Part shown: positions 1 to 9,011 of the stretch, one piece after another
Position numbering within the stretch: position 1 is the first letter of the stretch
How the letters are laid out: every line of letters starts with the position of its first letter
Origin: an uncultured Lachnospiraceae bacterium
Lineage (GTDB): Bacteria; Bacillota; Clostridia; Lachnospirales; Lachnospiraceae
Assembly: GCA_910579085.1 (NCBI GenBank)
Contig: CAJTRU010000007.1
Location: 23,806-68,533, forward strand
Direction: 5' to 3'
Length of the DNA: 44,728 bases
Notes under the pieces: model-generated
Told to the model about the DNA's origin: nothing
The model's database searches: none
The model's input: only the letters and a program-made list of their open reading frames with translations
Translations under genes and position numbers: made by a program

Positions 1-45
1 TAATTTATATATAATAAATACATACTACATAATATTTCCAAAATG

Positions 46-74
46 GTAACATATATAAAAATGTTATATATAAT
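46..74 (+). promoter_or_regulatory. possible promoter with overlapping inverted repeat
   Basis: A perfect TATAAT lies at 69-74, and a weak -35-like GTAACA sits 17 bases upstream at 46-51. The -35 region overlaps an inverted repeat, TAACAT at 47-52 against ATGTTA at 61-66, which could be an operator. The region is very AT-rich, so chance matches are likely. It would drive the hemerythrin-receiver gene. Confidence 0.35.
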
Positions 75-122
75 AGAGAATATGCAGTATTCAAAATGGA
101 ACCATAATGAGGAGGAACAGTA

Positions 123-1472
123 ATGGTAAATCAACTGGTATGGGAAGACAGGTTTAATATTGGTGTAGACTTTATTGACAACGAACATATGAAACTTTTT
201 AAAATAATGAATAAGCTTTTTACATTCAGTGAAAATAAAAACAAAAGTTCGTGGGTCTGCCAAGAGGGAATAAAGTATTTTAAAGACCATGCATTAAAAC
301 ATTTTGCAGAGGAAGAAGCATATATGGCATCCATTTCTTATAAAGAACTAGAAACCCACAAGCGGCTGCATGAAGATTTCAGGCTGCATATTCTTCCTGC
401 ACATGAAAAAGAACTGGAACAAAGCCAGTACTCTGAAGATGCAATAAACCATTTCTTAGGAGTATGCGCTGGATGGCTGATTAGCCACACGCTGACAGAA
501 GACCATGCAATAGCAGGCAATGAAATTACCAAATGGTCAAACCTTCCGCCAAAAGAAGAGCTTGCTGCCACAAGGCAAGTAATACTGGAGCTTTTATATG
601 ATTTGTTCCTTCTTGAAGCACAAGTAGTCAGTGAAACTTACAGTGGTGAAAAGTTTGGATGCGGGATTTATTACCAGCTTGTATATTCTACTGGAAAAGG
701 TGAACAGCAGGAAATCATCCTGGTTTTTGAAGAAAAACTTTTAATTGATACTGTTGGCAAGCTTATGGGAAGCCAGCCTGGCAAAATGGATGTTATGCTT
801 ATGAATGCTGCCAGGTTTGTAGCAAAACAATTTGTAGAATGTATAAAACAGCATTTTCCGTCTACGGACACTTATACAATAAAAAGTGAAAACCTGCTGT
901 CATATGAACAATTCCAGAAAGTGTTTAAAAGGCAAGTACCAAAATACAGCTTGCTGTTTAATACTGGTGCAGGTTATTTCGCATATTGTGCAATGACGCC
1001 ACATGCAATAAAAAGAACAAGCAGAACCTCTATTAAAACAGAAAATGCAATGACAGAAGTTAAAGAATACCTTGATAAAACTAAAAAAGAAAACAGCAGC
1101 GGCAAAAAGAAACTGCTTATTGTTGATGACTCTGAAACAATACTCCAGTTTATGAAAAAACTGCTGCAAAAGGATTACCAGGTTGCCATTGCTAATTCAG
1201 GGGTATCTGCAATAAGGTGCATAACATTGGAACGCCCCGACCTTGTACTGTTAGACCATGATATGCCGGTCTGCGATGGTGCACAGGTGCTACAAATGAT
1301 ACGTTCTGAAACTGCATTTGGGGATGTCCCGGTTATGTTCCTTACAGGAAGGGCTGATGCCAATACTGTAAGTAAAATAATACCTATGAAACCTGAAGGC
1401 TATATGTTAAAAACATTGAAACCAGCAGATATTAAAAAGACAATTGATAACTATTTTAAAAGACAGAAATAA
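123..1472 (+). CDS. hemerythrin / CheX-like / response-regulator receiver fusion protein
   Basis: This 449-residue cytoplasmic protein has three parts. Residues 1-135 are a bacteriohemerythrin domain with the diiron ligand pattern H22, H60-F-x-x-E64, H79, H83, H122 and D127, expected to bind O2 or sense redox state. Residues about 145-295 form an alpha/beta region whose end (FNTGAGYFAYCA) resembles CheX/CheC-type phosphatase domains; this middle assignment is tentative. Residues 328-449 are a receiver domain with the acidic pair D335/D336, phospho-acceptor D378 in LLDHDMP, T408 and K430. There is no DNA-binding output domain. The start follows GAGGAGG with good spacing. The gene stands alone on the plus strand. 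A likely role is linking oxygen sensing to a phosphorelay or motility pathway, but that is inference. Confidence 0.85.
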   Translation: MVNQLVWEDRFNIGVDFIDNEHMKLFKIMNKLFTFSENKNKSSWVCQEGIKYFKDHALKHFAEEEAYMASISYKELETHKRLHEDFRLHILPAHEKELEQSQYSEDAINHFLGVCAGWLISHTLTEDHAIAGNEITKWSNLPPKEELAATRQVILELLYDLFLLEAQVVSETYSGEKFGCGIYYQLVYSTGKGEQQEIILVFEEKLLIDTVGKLMGSQPGKMDVMLMNAARFVAKQFVECIKQHFPSTDTYTIKSENLLSYEQFQKVFKRQVPKYSLLFNTGAGYFAYCAMTPHAIKRTSRTSIKTENAMTEVKEYLDKTKKENSSGKKKLLIVDDSETILQFMKKLLQKDYQVAIANSGVSAIRCITLERPDLVLLDHDMPVCDGAQVLQMIRSETAFGDVPVMFLTGRADANTVSKIIPMKPEGYMLKTLKPADIKKTIDNYFKRQK

Positions 1473-1496
1473 AAACAGGCCAGAATAATGCATATA

Positions 1497-1540
1497 GCGG
1501 GGAAATCCTTAATTCTGATGGATTTCCCCGCCTTTTAAAT
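1497..1540 (+). terminator. rho-independent terminator
   Basis: A 12-base-pair GC-rich stem (GCGGGGAAATCC at 1497-1508 with GGATTTCCCCGC at 1520-1531) is followed by CTTTTAAAT. It ends the hemerythrin-receiver gene. The convergent decarboxylase gene stops 15 bases beyond it, so the hairpin may also end that transcript. Confidence 0.85.
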
Positions 1541-1554
1541 AATAATATTAAAGT

Positions 1555-2925
1555 TTATGATACAACACATACCTTTTTTATATTATAAATTCTAAATAAC
1601 TCTGCCATATCCTGGTTTATAACCTCCCCACATACAGCTACCGGCACAGCAGGCGGGCACGACACTGTTTCCGCTGCACATATGCGCCCCAGCGACTCCC
1701 TGGCATCTATTAACACTGATGGCGAAAATACTGCTTCACGTATTGTCATCTCCCGTTGTGGAGGTTTTAATGAAAACCCTGGTATTGCAAGCCTGTTCTT
1801 TTTATTATGTATTAAAAATGTACTGCCTGCCCATTCTTTAATTCTCGTAAAATCTTCTTTTGTATTTTCTGGTGTTACCATTAGTACAACATAGCCTGCA
1901 TCTGCATATTCACACTCAATTCCATATTCCCTCATTGCAGCACATGTTTCTGTGCCTGTATACCCTGCACATGCTGTATTTATAACTATTTTTAAAGGTT
2001 CTGTATCCATTACGCATATGCCTTTGCCCTTTAAATCCTCTTTAATACTATTTACAGCATTTACACAGGCACTAAGCCTTTCCCTGTAATTTTCTGTAAG
2101 GTACTGGTTACATAAATCAAGTGACTGCATCACAAGATATGACGGGCTTGTTGAACCAAACAGCGCAAGGGCACGCCTTGCAGTTTCCAGATACCTTTCC
2201 AGATACCTTCCAGATATATGCAGGTATGCGCCCCCTGTAAGTACAGGAAGTGTTTTATGGGCAGAATCACAGCATATTGCAGCACCTAGTTTTATTGGAT
2301 GCCTGCTCTCTTCTAAAAATGCAAGATATGCACCATGTGCATTATCAACAACAAGAGGCAGTGAATACCTTTCACAAATACCAGCAATTCCTTCTATGTC
2401 CGCAATATCCCCAAGATACCCTGGTGATGTAATATAGACTGCTACAGGATTGCCTGTCCCCTCTTTCTTTTTATATTCCAGTATATTTTCTATATCCTTT
2501 GGCGTTACCATGCTTTCACATATACTGCCAGACCTGTTATTAATAATAAACTCTGTCTCCATGCCAAGAAGCGCACATGCATCAACCATTGAACGGTGTA
2601 CATTCCTTGCTGCCAGTATATATTCATTTCCCTTGCTGCCATGCTTCCTTGCGTCTTCAAGGACTGCCATAAGCATTGCCTTAATGCAGAGTGAAGAGCC
2701 TTCTGTAGAATAAAGTGTACTGCCTGTACAAAAAAGGTGTGATGCATTATACTGGCTTTCTGCAATAATGCCACCAGCCATGCTTAATACATCAGCACCT
2801 TCTATTTCCGTTATATCACGGCATTCACACCCCAGAAAAGGCTGGCCCTTATGTCCTGGCATATGGAAGCGGGACATTCCAGAAGACATATAACCTGTCA
2901 CAAAATCATATACCGGGGTTTCCAT
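1555..2925 (-). CDS. Orn/Lys/Arg decarboxylase-family PLP enzyme
   Basis: This 456-residue protein belongs to the fold-type I PLP family of basic amino acid decarboxylases, short Firmicute type without the N-terminal wing domain. Seen in sequence: the N-terminal FHMPGHKG signature (residues 20-27), the PLP-contacting DNAH (194-197) and the Schiff-base lysine K224 in SAHKT. The product would be a diamine or agmatine made by decarboxylating lysine, ornithine or arginine; the substrate cannot be read from sequence. It starts 3 bases after the psd stop codon, so it is probably the last gene of the pssA-psd unit. A polyamine enzyme in a phospholipid operon is a little unexpected. Confidence 0.85.
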   Translation of the reverse strand: METPVYDFVTGYMSSGMSRFHMPGHKGQPFLGCECRDITEIEGADVLSMAGGIIAESQYNASHLFCTGSTLYSTEGSSLCIKAMLMAVLEDARKHGSKGNEYILAARNVHRSMVDACALLGMETEFIINNRSGSICESMVTPKDIENILEYKKKEGTGNPVAVYITSPGYLGDIADIEGIAGICERYSLPLVVDNAHGAYLAFLEESRHPIKLGAAICCDSAHKTLPVLTGGAYLHISGRYLERYLETARRALALFGSTSPSYLVMQSLDLCNQYLTENYRERLSACVNAVNSIKEDLKGKGICVMDTEPLKIVINTACAGYTGTETCAAMREYGIECEYADAGYVVLMVTPENTKEDFTRIKEWAGSTFLIHNKKNRLAIPGFSLKPPQREMTIREAVFSPSVLIDARESLGRICAAETVSCPPAVPVAVCGEVINQDMAELFRIYNIKKVCVVS

Positions 2926-2928
2926 GTC

Positions 2929-3813
2929 CTAGCCCTCCATGCCTGTTTCTTTAACAGCTTTTTTGCCAATAACAGAACCCATCTGTACAACTGTTTCAAA
3001 GCCGTACCTGCTGTTATCCAGTATTTCTTTATCTATTACTGCTTTGTCCTTTGCAAAAGCAAGTATAACTGTAGAACCGCCATATTCAAACCTGCCTTTT
3101 TCCTGTCCACGTATGGCATGTGTTTCATCATTATAGTTACAAATCCTGCCCACAAGCATTGCGCCAACTTCCATCATAAGGACTTTGCCAAAATTTTTAC
3201 TGTAAAGTATTGAAAACTCCCTTGAATTTTCCTTATAAACAGGATATTTGCCACATGCTACTGGATTAACTGTATGCAGCACACCAGGTATTTTATAATT
3301 CTTTTTCTGCTTTCCTTCATCAATATACGCATACCTGTGGTAATCATCCACACAAAGCCTGAATATACAGAGAGTGCCTCCTTTATAATACTGTGCCAGT
3401 TTATGGCTCTTTAACAGGCTCTCCATATTATAATATGTGCCCTTTACCATAAAAGTGGAATTTTCCCCAATTTTATAAACACCCAGTTTAGCATCACAAG
3501 GGGAACATAAATCTTCTTCTTTTACAGAAAAATCCCTTCTGCCTTTTTTAATTTTGCGTGTAAAAAATTCATTAAAACTGCTATACCTGCATTTCTCATA
3601 TTCTTCCATATTTATATTATTACATCGGATAAATGGCTGGATTAATGGCACTGAAAAACGTGAATCCATAAAATGTCCTGCTGCTTTTGATATACATGGG
3701 TTTACAAGAACCTTTAACAAAAGACTGCCAGGTTTTGTCTGGTATAAAAAACGCAGGACGCTGTCCTGTATGCCTTTATTATTAGCATGGACGCGTTTTC
3801 TTTTATCTCCCAG
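2929..3813 (-). CDS. psd: phosphatidylserine decarboxylase proenzyme, probably CTG start
   Basis: Converts phosphatidylserine to phosphatidylethanolamine at the membrane using a self-generated pyruvoyl group. The YGGST motif supplies the serine that becomes pyruvoyl (about residue 247). D in SPCDAKLG (about 107) and H in DDYHRY (about 159) fit the self-cleavage triad. The first usual start codon is TTG at 3720, which gives 263 residues, has no Shine-Dalgarno and omits a family-like N-terminus. The frame stays open upstream and encodes VLRFLYQTKPG, as in clostridial Psd, back to a CTG at 3813 placed 9 bases after GGGAGG. That gives 294 residues, the usual length. I therefore propose the CTG start. 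pssA lies directly upstream and makes its substrate. Confidence 0.85.
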   Translation of the reverse strand: MGDKRKRVHANNKGIQDSVLRFLYQTKPGSLLLKVLVNPCISKAAGHFMDSRFSVPLIQPFIRCNNINMEEYEKCRYSSFNEFFTRKIKKGRRDFSVKEEDLCSPCDAKLGVYKIGENSTFMVKGTYYNMESLLKSHKLAQYYKGGTLCIFRLCVDDYHRYAYIDEGKQKKNYKIPGVLHTVNPVACGKYPVYKENSREFSILYSKNFGKVLMMEVGAMLVGRICNYNDETHAIRGQEKGRFEYGGSTVILAFAKDKAVIDKEILDNSRYGFETVVQMGSVIGKKAVKETGMEG

Positions 3814-3866
3814 ATTAACGCACCTCCCTTATACTTAATACTTATATATACCACCTTATACCCCTG

Positions 3867-4574
3867 TTACAACGGGTATATAAGCACACCAAATAATTTC
3901 TTGATTACTGGCCAGAGTGGCATTTCTGGAAACCTGAGTTTTGGAATTTTATAACTTGAAAATATTATTATAATAAGGACTGCTGCTGCAACTACTGCTA
4001 CAAGCAGGAACAGCATAACATTGTTTGGCTTCTTCAGCTTAAAGTCAACAATAAATAAAGTCCCTACAATAAACAGTACAAAATGTAACACTACTATAAA
4101 CGCAAATTCTGGTATAAATGACTGTAGTAAAAATACTATTGGAAGTATAACCGCCATTGAAGTAATAGGCAGTCCGTGGTAATATTTATTAGCTCCATCT
4201 TCCTCCGCCTGCCTCCTTGTTTCAAGCACATTAAAAAATGCAAGCCTGATTACTGAACATACACAGTAATATCCTGTAAGCATTGAGCCAAGCGGGCCTC
4301 TCACCCCTATAAGGAAACAAATCATTGCTGGAAATATGCCAAAACAGAGTACATCACACAATGAATCAATCTGTATACCAAAAAGTTTCTCATCATCCGT
4401 CCTGTCCTTTTTGCTCCTGGCAATTTTGCCATCAAACATATCACACAGCCCAGAAAGTGCAAGACACAAAATAGCAGTACGGAACCTTCCTCCAAAAGCC
4501 TGTATCATGCCAAATACGGATATAAGCAGGCTGATATATGTAAGAATTACTGTATAATTATAAAATCCAATCAT
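3867..4574 (-). CDS. pssA: CDP-diacylglycerol-serine O-phosphatidyltransferase
   Basis: A 235-residue integral membrane enzyme of the CDP-alcohol phosphatidyltransferase family. The signature is present as DGKIAR, then G, then DSLCD, matching the DG-x2-AR-x(n)-G-x3-D-x3-D pattern that binds Mg2+ and CDP-diacylglycerol. Several hydrophobic segments follow and the C-terminus is also hydrophobic. It would join serine to CDP-diacylglycerol, and the neighbouring psd would then decarboxylate the product to phosphatidylethanolamine. The pairing with psd supports serine over glycerol or inositol as acceptor. About 50 bases separate it from the extended psd start. Confidence 0.88.
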   Translation of the reverse strand: MIGFYNYTVILTYISLLISVFGMIQAFGGRFRTAILCLALSGLCDMFDGKIARSKKDRTDDEKLFGIQIDSLCDVLCFGIFPAMICFLIGVRGPLGSMLTGYYCVCSVIRLAFFNVLETRRQAEEDGANKYYHGLPITSMAVILPIVFLLQSFIPEFAFIVVLHFVLFIVGTLFIVDFKLKKPNNVMLFLLVAVVAAAVLIIIIFSSYKIPKLRFPEMPLWPVIKKLFGVLIYPL

Positions 4575-4746
4575 CTTATTGTATTCCTTTTCTGTATATT
4601 ATTTAAGCGGATATTCCAGTCCGCAAACGCATATATATGTTACACTATACCAGTAACCAGGCTGTCTTGTCCAGCGCCAAATATATCTATATCCCTCATT
4701 GCTGCTTTGCTTAAAATCACTGCCACACTGCTTAAGAAGCAGCAGT

Positions 4747-5775
4747 TTAAAGGGCCGGCTTAATAAGTTTAAAATATGCAATAACTGACATGACAGCACT
4801 TATAAAAAGCTGCGTATAATAACTTATACCCCTGCTGGCAATCATTACTGGAAGTACAAGGTTTCCTCCACATAAAGGGGTAAATATCTCTTTAAAAAGC
4901 TTCTCTGTAATTCCCATCCCGCCTGGAAGCGGAAGCATATCAACAGCAACTGAAATCATTGCCTGCAGCCCTGTTATTGTAAAAAAGCCTGCATCTGCTG
5001 TATTAAATGAAACACACACAATATATGTTACAGCAAATAAAATTATACGCTGGAATGTTGTTATACAGAATACATTCCATATTACAAGCTTATGTGATGC
5101 AAAATAGCTTGCACTGTCCTTGTATCTTTCCATTGCCAGGACAAGCCTGTCCATATATTTCTGGCTGTTCCTTAACTTAAATACCCTGCCTGCTGCCCTT
5201 ATTATAAAAGCGGCCGTATTTTCAGCAAATACAGGGTTAAATACAAATATAAACATTACAGCTATACATATTACATTTAATAACATTCCAAGCACACACC
5301 ATCCAGTTACAGGTTTAATGTAAAGCATAACCCCTGCTGGGCGGAATATAAATACAAGTGCACCAATAGCTACAAGTACAAGTTTATAGGTAATTGTTAC
5401 TATAACAAGAACCATAGTTGACACCGTAAGCGGCAGCCCGTCTTTTTTCATAAAATAAAGCTGTGCTGGCTGCCCGCCTGTAGCAGATGGCGTAACAAGA
5501 CAGAAGAAAAATCCTATAAACGAATATAAACAGCAGTGTGAAAACAGTACATTTTCCCCAAGCCCTTTAAGCATATAGTATATAACAGCCGATTCACATT
5601 CAATGAAAACTACCACAAACAGTACACCTGCAAACCAGTATTTTATATCTGCATTTTTCATATATCCAATAATAGAAGAAAGGTCTTCATTATGGAATAC
5701 AGAATATATTGTTATTATAAATACTACAGCCAAAAATAAGGCATTAAAAATATTCCTGTTCTTCTTCCCTGTCAT
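4747..5775 (-). CDS. UPF0104 / lysylphosphatidylglycerol-synthetase transmembrane-region-like membrane protein
   Basis: A 342-residue multi-pass membrane protein with about eight hydrophobic segments and the family motif TPSATGGQP in the first third. The family corresponds to the flippase-like membrane half of MprF without the aminoacyl-transferase half. I chose ATG at 5775 (MTGKKNRN) over TTG at 5790 because GGGG lies about 9 bases upstream. It overlaps the end of the PAP2 gene upstream by about 30 bases, which suggests translational coupling. A paralogue with the same motif lies at 9011-10072. A role in moving a lipid or lipid-linked sugar across the membrane is inferred from the family and from the phospholipid neighbours. 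Confidence 0.78.
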   Translation of the reverse strand: MTGKKNRNIFNALFLAVVFIITIYSVFHNEDLSSIIGYMKNADIKYWFAGVLFVVVFIECESAVIYYMLKGLGENVLFSHCCLYSFIGFFFCLVTPSATGGQPAQLYFMKKDGLPLTVSTMVLVIVTITYKLVLVAIGALVFIFRPAGVMLYIKPVTGWCVLGMLLNVICIAVMFIFVFNPVFAENTAAFIIRAAGRVFKLRNSQKYMDRLVLAMERYKDSASYFASHKLVIWNVFCITTFQRIILFAVTYIVCVSFNTADAGFFTITGLQAMISVAVDMLPLPGGMGITEKLFKEIFTPLCGGNLVLPVMIASRGISYYTQLFISAVMSVIAYFKLIKPAL

Positions 5776-6478
5776 AAATAATATCCCCAAAAACTTTTGA
5801 ATTTAATTTGTCAAAAATTTTACTGGTTTTTTTATATAAATTTGTGCGCCTTCCTATACAAAAACAGATTTCTGCAATAAGTACCCCTGCAATTACATCA
5901 ACTATATAGTGCTGTTTTGTAAATTGTGTAGATATAAAAACCAATATAGCAAATATACACGAAAATCCCCTGTACCACAATGGTATATTCTGCCTTCCCC
6001 TTATGCCTATGTAACAGAACCAGCTTACAAGACAGTGTATTGACGGAAAAAGGTTTGTTGCAGGGTCTGCCATATAAATAAATTTCATAATATTGTCTGC
6101 AAATCCATTACCTGTAACTTCAGGCCTTATATTAGTAGTTGGCATAATTATAAAAAATACCATACATACCATTCTTGACAGATAATCTGCCGTTGCAAAT
6201 TTAAACCATTCATCACGCCCTTCGCGTGTAATCATTACATAATTAACTGCCCAGAATAAAAAGCATACAACATAAATTAATACCCATCCTGGGACAAATG
6301 GTACACTGTAATCAAATGAAGTTGATAAATCATAGTGTTTTGAATTTTTCATTAAAATCTGTGTACCAGTATATATTAAAGAGTTAAAAACAAAGCAGAA
6401 TATAACAGAAAAAAACGCATATCTTGGAACTACCTTTCCAATATATGCCTCATACCAATGTACTAACCTGTTATGCAT
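5744..6478 (-). CDS. PAP2-superfamily membrane phosphatase
   Basis: A 244-residue membrane protein with about six hydrophobic segments. Two PAP2 motifs are visible: FPSIH (PSxH motif) and, further on, S-T-Q-F-T-K-Q-H-Y-x-x-D (SRxxxxxHxxxD-like), which carry the catalytic histidines. The spacing and the downstream DVIAGV fit the family. Likely substrates are phosphatidic acid, phosphatidylglycerophosphate, undecaprenyl pyrophosphate or a phospho-inositol-type lipid; sequence does not decide. The C-terminal tail is charged and cytoplasmic (DREEEQEYF). The start follows GGAGG. It leads the lipid cluster and overlaps the next gene. Confidence 0.82.
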   Translation of the reverse strand: MHNRLVHWYEAYIGKVVPRYAFFSVIFCFVFNSLIYTGTQILMKNSKHYDLSTSFDYSVPFVPGWVLIYVVCFLFWAVNYVMITREGRDEWFKFATADYLSRMVCMVFFIIMPTTNIRPEVTGNGFADNIMKFIYMADPATNLFPSIHCLVSWFCYIGIRGRQNIPLWYRGFSCIFAILVFISTQFTKQHYIVDVIAGVLIAEICFCIGRRTNLYKKTSKIFDKLNSKVFGDIIYDREEEQEYF

Positions 6479-6672
6479 AAAACTAATCCTCCGGTGGGAA
6501 TATGTTTAGTCTTTAAAGTGCAGGCTGTACAACAGGAACTATTATCCCTGCCATAACAGGCTGCACATCCTTCCATAGATTATATTAACACAACAGGCAT
6601 ATATGCCACAAGCCCTTTAGGCATTTTGTAATGAAACCTTAATCTTTATTAAGGTATTATTACACCTGTTTT

Positions 6673-6903
6673 CTAATCTTTCTCTTCTTTATCCTCCTGT
6701 TTTCCTTTATCCTTATATACAACTTTATATATTAATGTATACGCATATAAAAATATTGGGACAATAATTGTTGCTGCAAGGCTTCCCAAAAACAGCGAAT
6801 GTGTATTTGGTGTTGCTAACATTGCAGATATAAATGTAAGAAGATACATACCAAGCAGAAGCACCACTCCTGCTGCTGCAAATATTTTTTTAAGCTTTGC
6901 CAT
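6673..6903 (-). CDS. small two-helix membrane protein of unknown function
   Basis: A 76-residue protein with two hydrophobic helices (about residues 9-31 and 41-62) and a strongly charged C-terminal tail (DKGKQEDKEEKD). I do not recognise a named family. It lies 18 bases downstream of rarA on the same strand and is probably co-transcribed. The initiator ATG is at 6903. Function cannot be inferred from sequence. Confidence 0.65.
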   Translation of the reverse strand: MAKLKKIFAAAGVVLLLGMYLLTFISAMLATPNTHSLFLGSLAATIIVPIFLYAYTLIYKVVYKDKGKQEDKEEKD

Positions 6904-6921
6904 ATAAACACCATGCCTTTC

Positions 6922-8247
6922 TTACACTTCCTGTGTGTGTATATACCTGAAATATTCTTGTATAGTTTTCTCATAACCATTATCTGAAGGTATGTAAAAC
7001 CTCATGCCCTCGATATTGTCTGGAAGGTACTGCTGTTTTACATAGTGCTTTGGATAATTATGTGCATATTTATAGCCAGTTCCATGTCCAAGTTCTTTTG
7101 CTCCTTTATAATGTGAATCCATAAGGTGTGGCGGGACTGCACCTGCTTTTTCATTTTTAACAGTTTCCATTGCTTTGCCTATCGCATTTACCGCTGAATT
7201 ACTTTTAGGTGCGCTTGCAACATATGAAACAGCCTGTGCGAGTATTATCTGGCTTTCTGGCATACCAATCCTCTCAACAGCCTGTGCTGCACTAACTGCA
7301 ACTACCAGTGCCTGCGGGTCTGCATTTGATACATCCTCTGCCGCACAAATCATTATCCTTCTTGCAATAAACCGCACATCTTCCCCAGCATACAGCATCC
7401 TTGCAAGATAATAAATAGCGGCGTCAGGGTCTGAACCTCTCATGCTTTTTATAAATGCAGAAACAACATCGTAGTGGTTATCCCCGTTTTTATCGTATCT
7501 TACAACCCTTTTCTGTATACATTCTGATGCAACATCCAGAGTAATATGTATTATTCCATCATCACTGCGGGGAGTCGTAAGAATTGCAAGTTCAACAGCA
7601 TTAAGCGCAAGCCTTGCATCTCCACCAGAAACATCAGCCAGGAAATCCAGTGCATCATTGTCAATTGCTGCTTTATATGTCCCCATGCCCTTATTGCAGT
7701 CATTGGCTGCACGCAATAATAAAGTCTTTATATTATCATCAGACAATGGTTTTAACTCAAATAGTATTGAACGTGAAACAAGTGCACTGTTTACTTCAAA
7801 ATATGGGTTTTCAGTAGTTGCGCCTATTAAAATTATTGTGCCATCTTCAACAAATGGCAGAAGATAATCCTGCTGCCCCTTGTTAAACCTGTGTATTTCG
7901 TCCACAAATAAAATGGTTCTCCTGCCATACATGCCTGCATTGTCCTTAGCTTTCTGTATAACCTCTTCCATATCCTTTTTACCAGCAGATGTGGCATTAA
8001 TCTGTGTAAATACAGCACTTGTTGTGTTAGCGATAACCTTAGCCAGTGTTGTCTTTCCAGTACCAGGCGGCCCATAAAATATAACAGAACCCAGCTTGTC
8101 TGCCTTAATTGCCCTGTATAAAAGCTTATCCTTTCCAGCAATATGTTCCTGCCCCACAACTTCATCAAGCGACTGTGGACGCAGCCTTGACGCAAGTGGT
8201 GACTCCTTCTCTTTGTCCATATCCCTCATATAATCAAATAAATCCAT
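6922..8247 (-). CDS. rarA: replication-associated recombination protein A (AAA+ ATPase)
   Basis: A 441-residue RarA/MgsA/WRNIP1-type AAA+ ATPase acting at stalled replication forks. Seen: the family N-terminus PLASRLRPQSLDEVVGQEH, Walker A GPPGTGKTT, Walker B LFVDEIHRFNKGQQD, sensor GATTENPYFEVN, and the C-terminal tetramerisation part ending in family motifs such as SHYKGAKELGHG and KYAHNYP. I chose ATG at 8247 (MDLFDYMRD) rather than the longer frame from 8304 because GGGGG precedes it at normal spacing. Length is normal. Confidence 0.93.
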   Translation of the reverse strand: MDLFDYMRDMDKEKESPLASRLRPQSLDEVVGQEHIAGKDKLLYRAIKADKLGSVIFYGPPGTGKTTLAKVIANTTSAVFTQINATSAGKKDMEEVIQKAKDNAGMYGRRTILFVDEIHRFNKGQQDYLLPFVEDGTIILIGATTENPYFEVNSALVSRSILFELKPLSDDNIKTLLLRAANDCNKGMGTYKAAIDNDALDFLADVSGGDARLALNAVELAILTTPRSDDGIIHITLDVASECIQKRVVRYDKNGDNHYDVVSAFIKSMRGSDPDAAIYYLARMLYAGEDVRFIARRIMICAAEDVSNADPQALVVAVSAAQAVERIGMPESQIILAQAVSYVASAPKSNSAVNAIGKAMETVKNEKAGAVPPHLMDSHYKGAKELGHGTGYKYAHNYPKHYVKQQYLPDNIEGMRFYIPSDNGYEKTIQEYFRYIHTQEV

Positions 8248-8363
8248 TAAAATCCCCCATACTGAATTTCCATGTACACTTACAGTGAATAATACCCAAT
8301 CCACACTAAAAAACCAGCCTTACTGCCATTTCAAGGCATTTTAAAAGACTTGCCTGTTAAAAA

Positions 8364-9011
8364 TTAAAATATAACTGGTTTCTGGTCTATAACTGCAAAA
8401 TATATGTCATCATCTGCATTAATTTTTACCTGCCCTGATGTTGCTTCTGTAACCTTTTTAAGAAACTGCCCTGTATCATTTAAAGAAACAGCAAGTTCCA
8501 TTTCTGTTTTATCACTATACCTTGTATCAATAACAGCAAGTCCCATCTGCGAAACAATATATTGTATCTTACCTATGCCATCATAGCCAGTTTCAAGTAT
8601 AACCCTTTTTCCAGCTTCTTTTGTTATAATCCTGCTTCCAGCAAGCCCGGCCTTAGCAGCGCCAGAATAAGCCCTAACAAGCCCTCCTGTGCCAAGCAGC
8701 GTCCCTCCAAAATACCTCGTGACAATTACCAGCACATTGCACACGCCTGCACCAGAAACCACTTCTAAAATTGGTTTGCCAGCAGTTCCTGACGGCTCAC
8801 CATCATCACTGCATTTGCTTATACCAGGATTTTCCCCAATAATATAGGCATAACAGTTATGCCTGGCATCCCAGTATTTCTTTTTAGTCTCTCCAATTAT
8901 CCTGCTGGCATCTTCCTCGCTCTCTACAGGAAAAACATTAGCAATAAACCGTGATTTTTTCTCAACAATTTCACCGCTTCCGCCACTATATACAATTTTA
9001 TACCCCGCCAT
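8364..9011 (-). CDS. YigZ / IMPACT family protein
   Basis: A 215-residue protein of the UPF0029/YigZ family. The N-terminal half shows the hallmark sequence around KKSRFIA, then DARHNCYAYIIG, then DDGEPSGTAGKPIL, then VTRYFGGTLLGTGGLVRAY. The C-terminal half is a ferredoxin-like DUF1949 domain. Its molecular role in bacteria is not settled; relatives have been linked to translation regulation. Its ATG overlaps the stop of the upstream UPF0104 gene by one base (TAATG), so the two are translationally coupled. Confidence 0.9.
   Translation of the reverse strand: MAGYKIVYSGGSGEIVEKKSRFIANVFPVESEEDASRIIGETKKKYWDARHNCYAYIIGENPGISKCSDDGEPSGTAGKPILEVVSGAGVCNVLVIVTRYFGGTLLGTGGLVRAYSGAAKAGLAGSRIITKEAGKRVILETGYDGIGKIQYIVSQMGLAVIDTRYSDKTEMELAVSLNDTGQFLKKVTEATSGQVKINADDDIYFAVIDQKPVIF

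Noticed and set aside
4599..4799. 66-residue minus-strand frame between pssA and the UPF0104 gene
   Set aside because: No ribosome-binding site, overlaps the end of the real UPF0104 frame, and no recognisable sequence. The 172-base gap holds nothing I can support.
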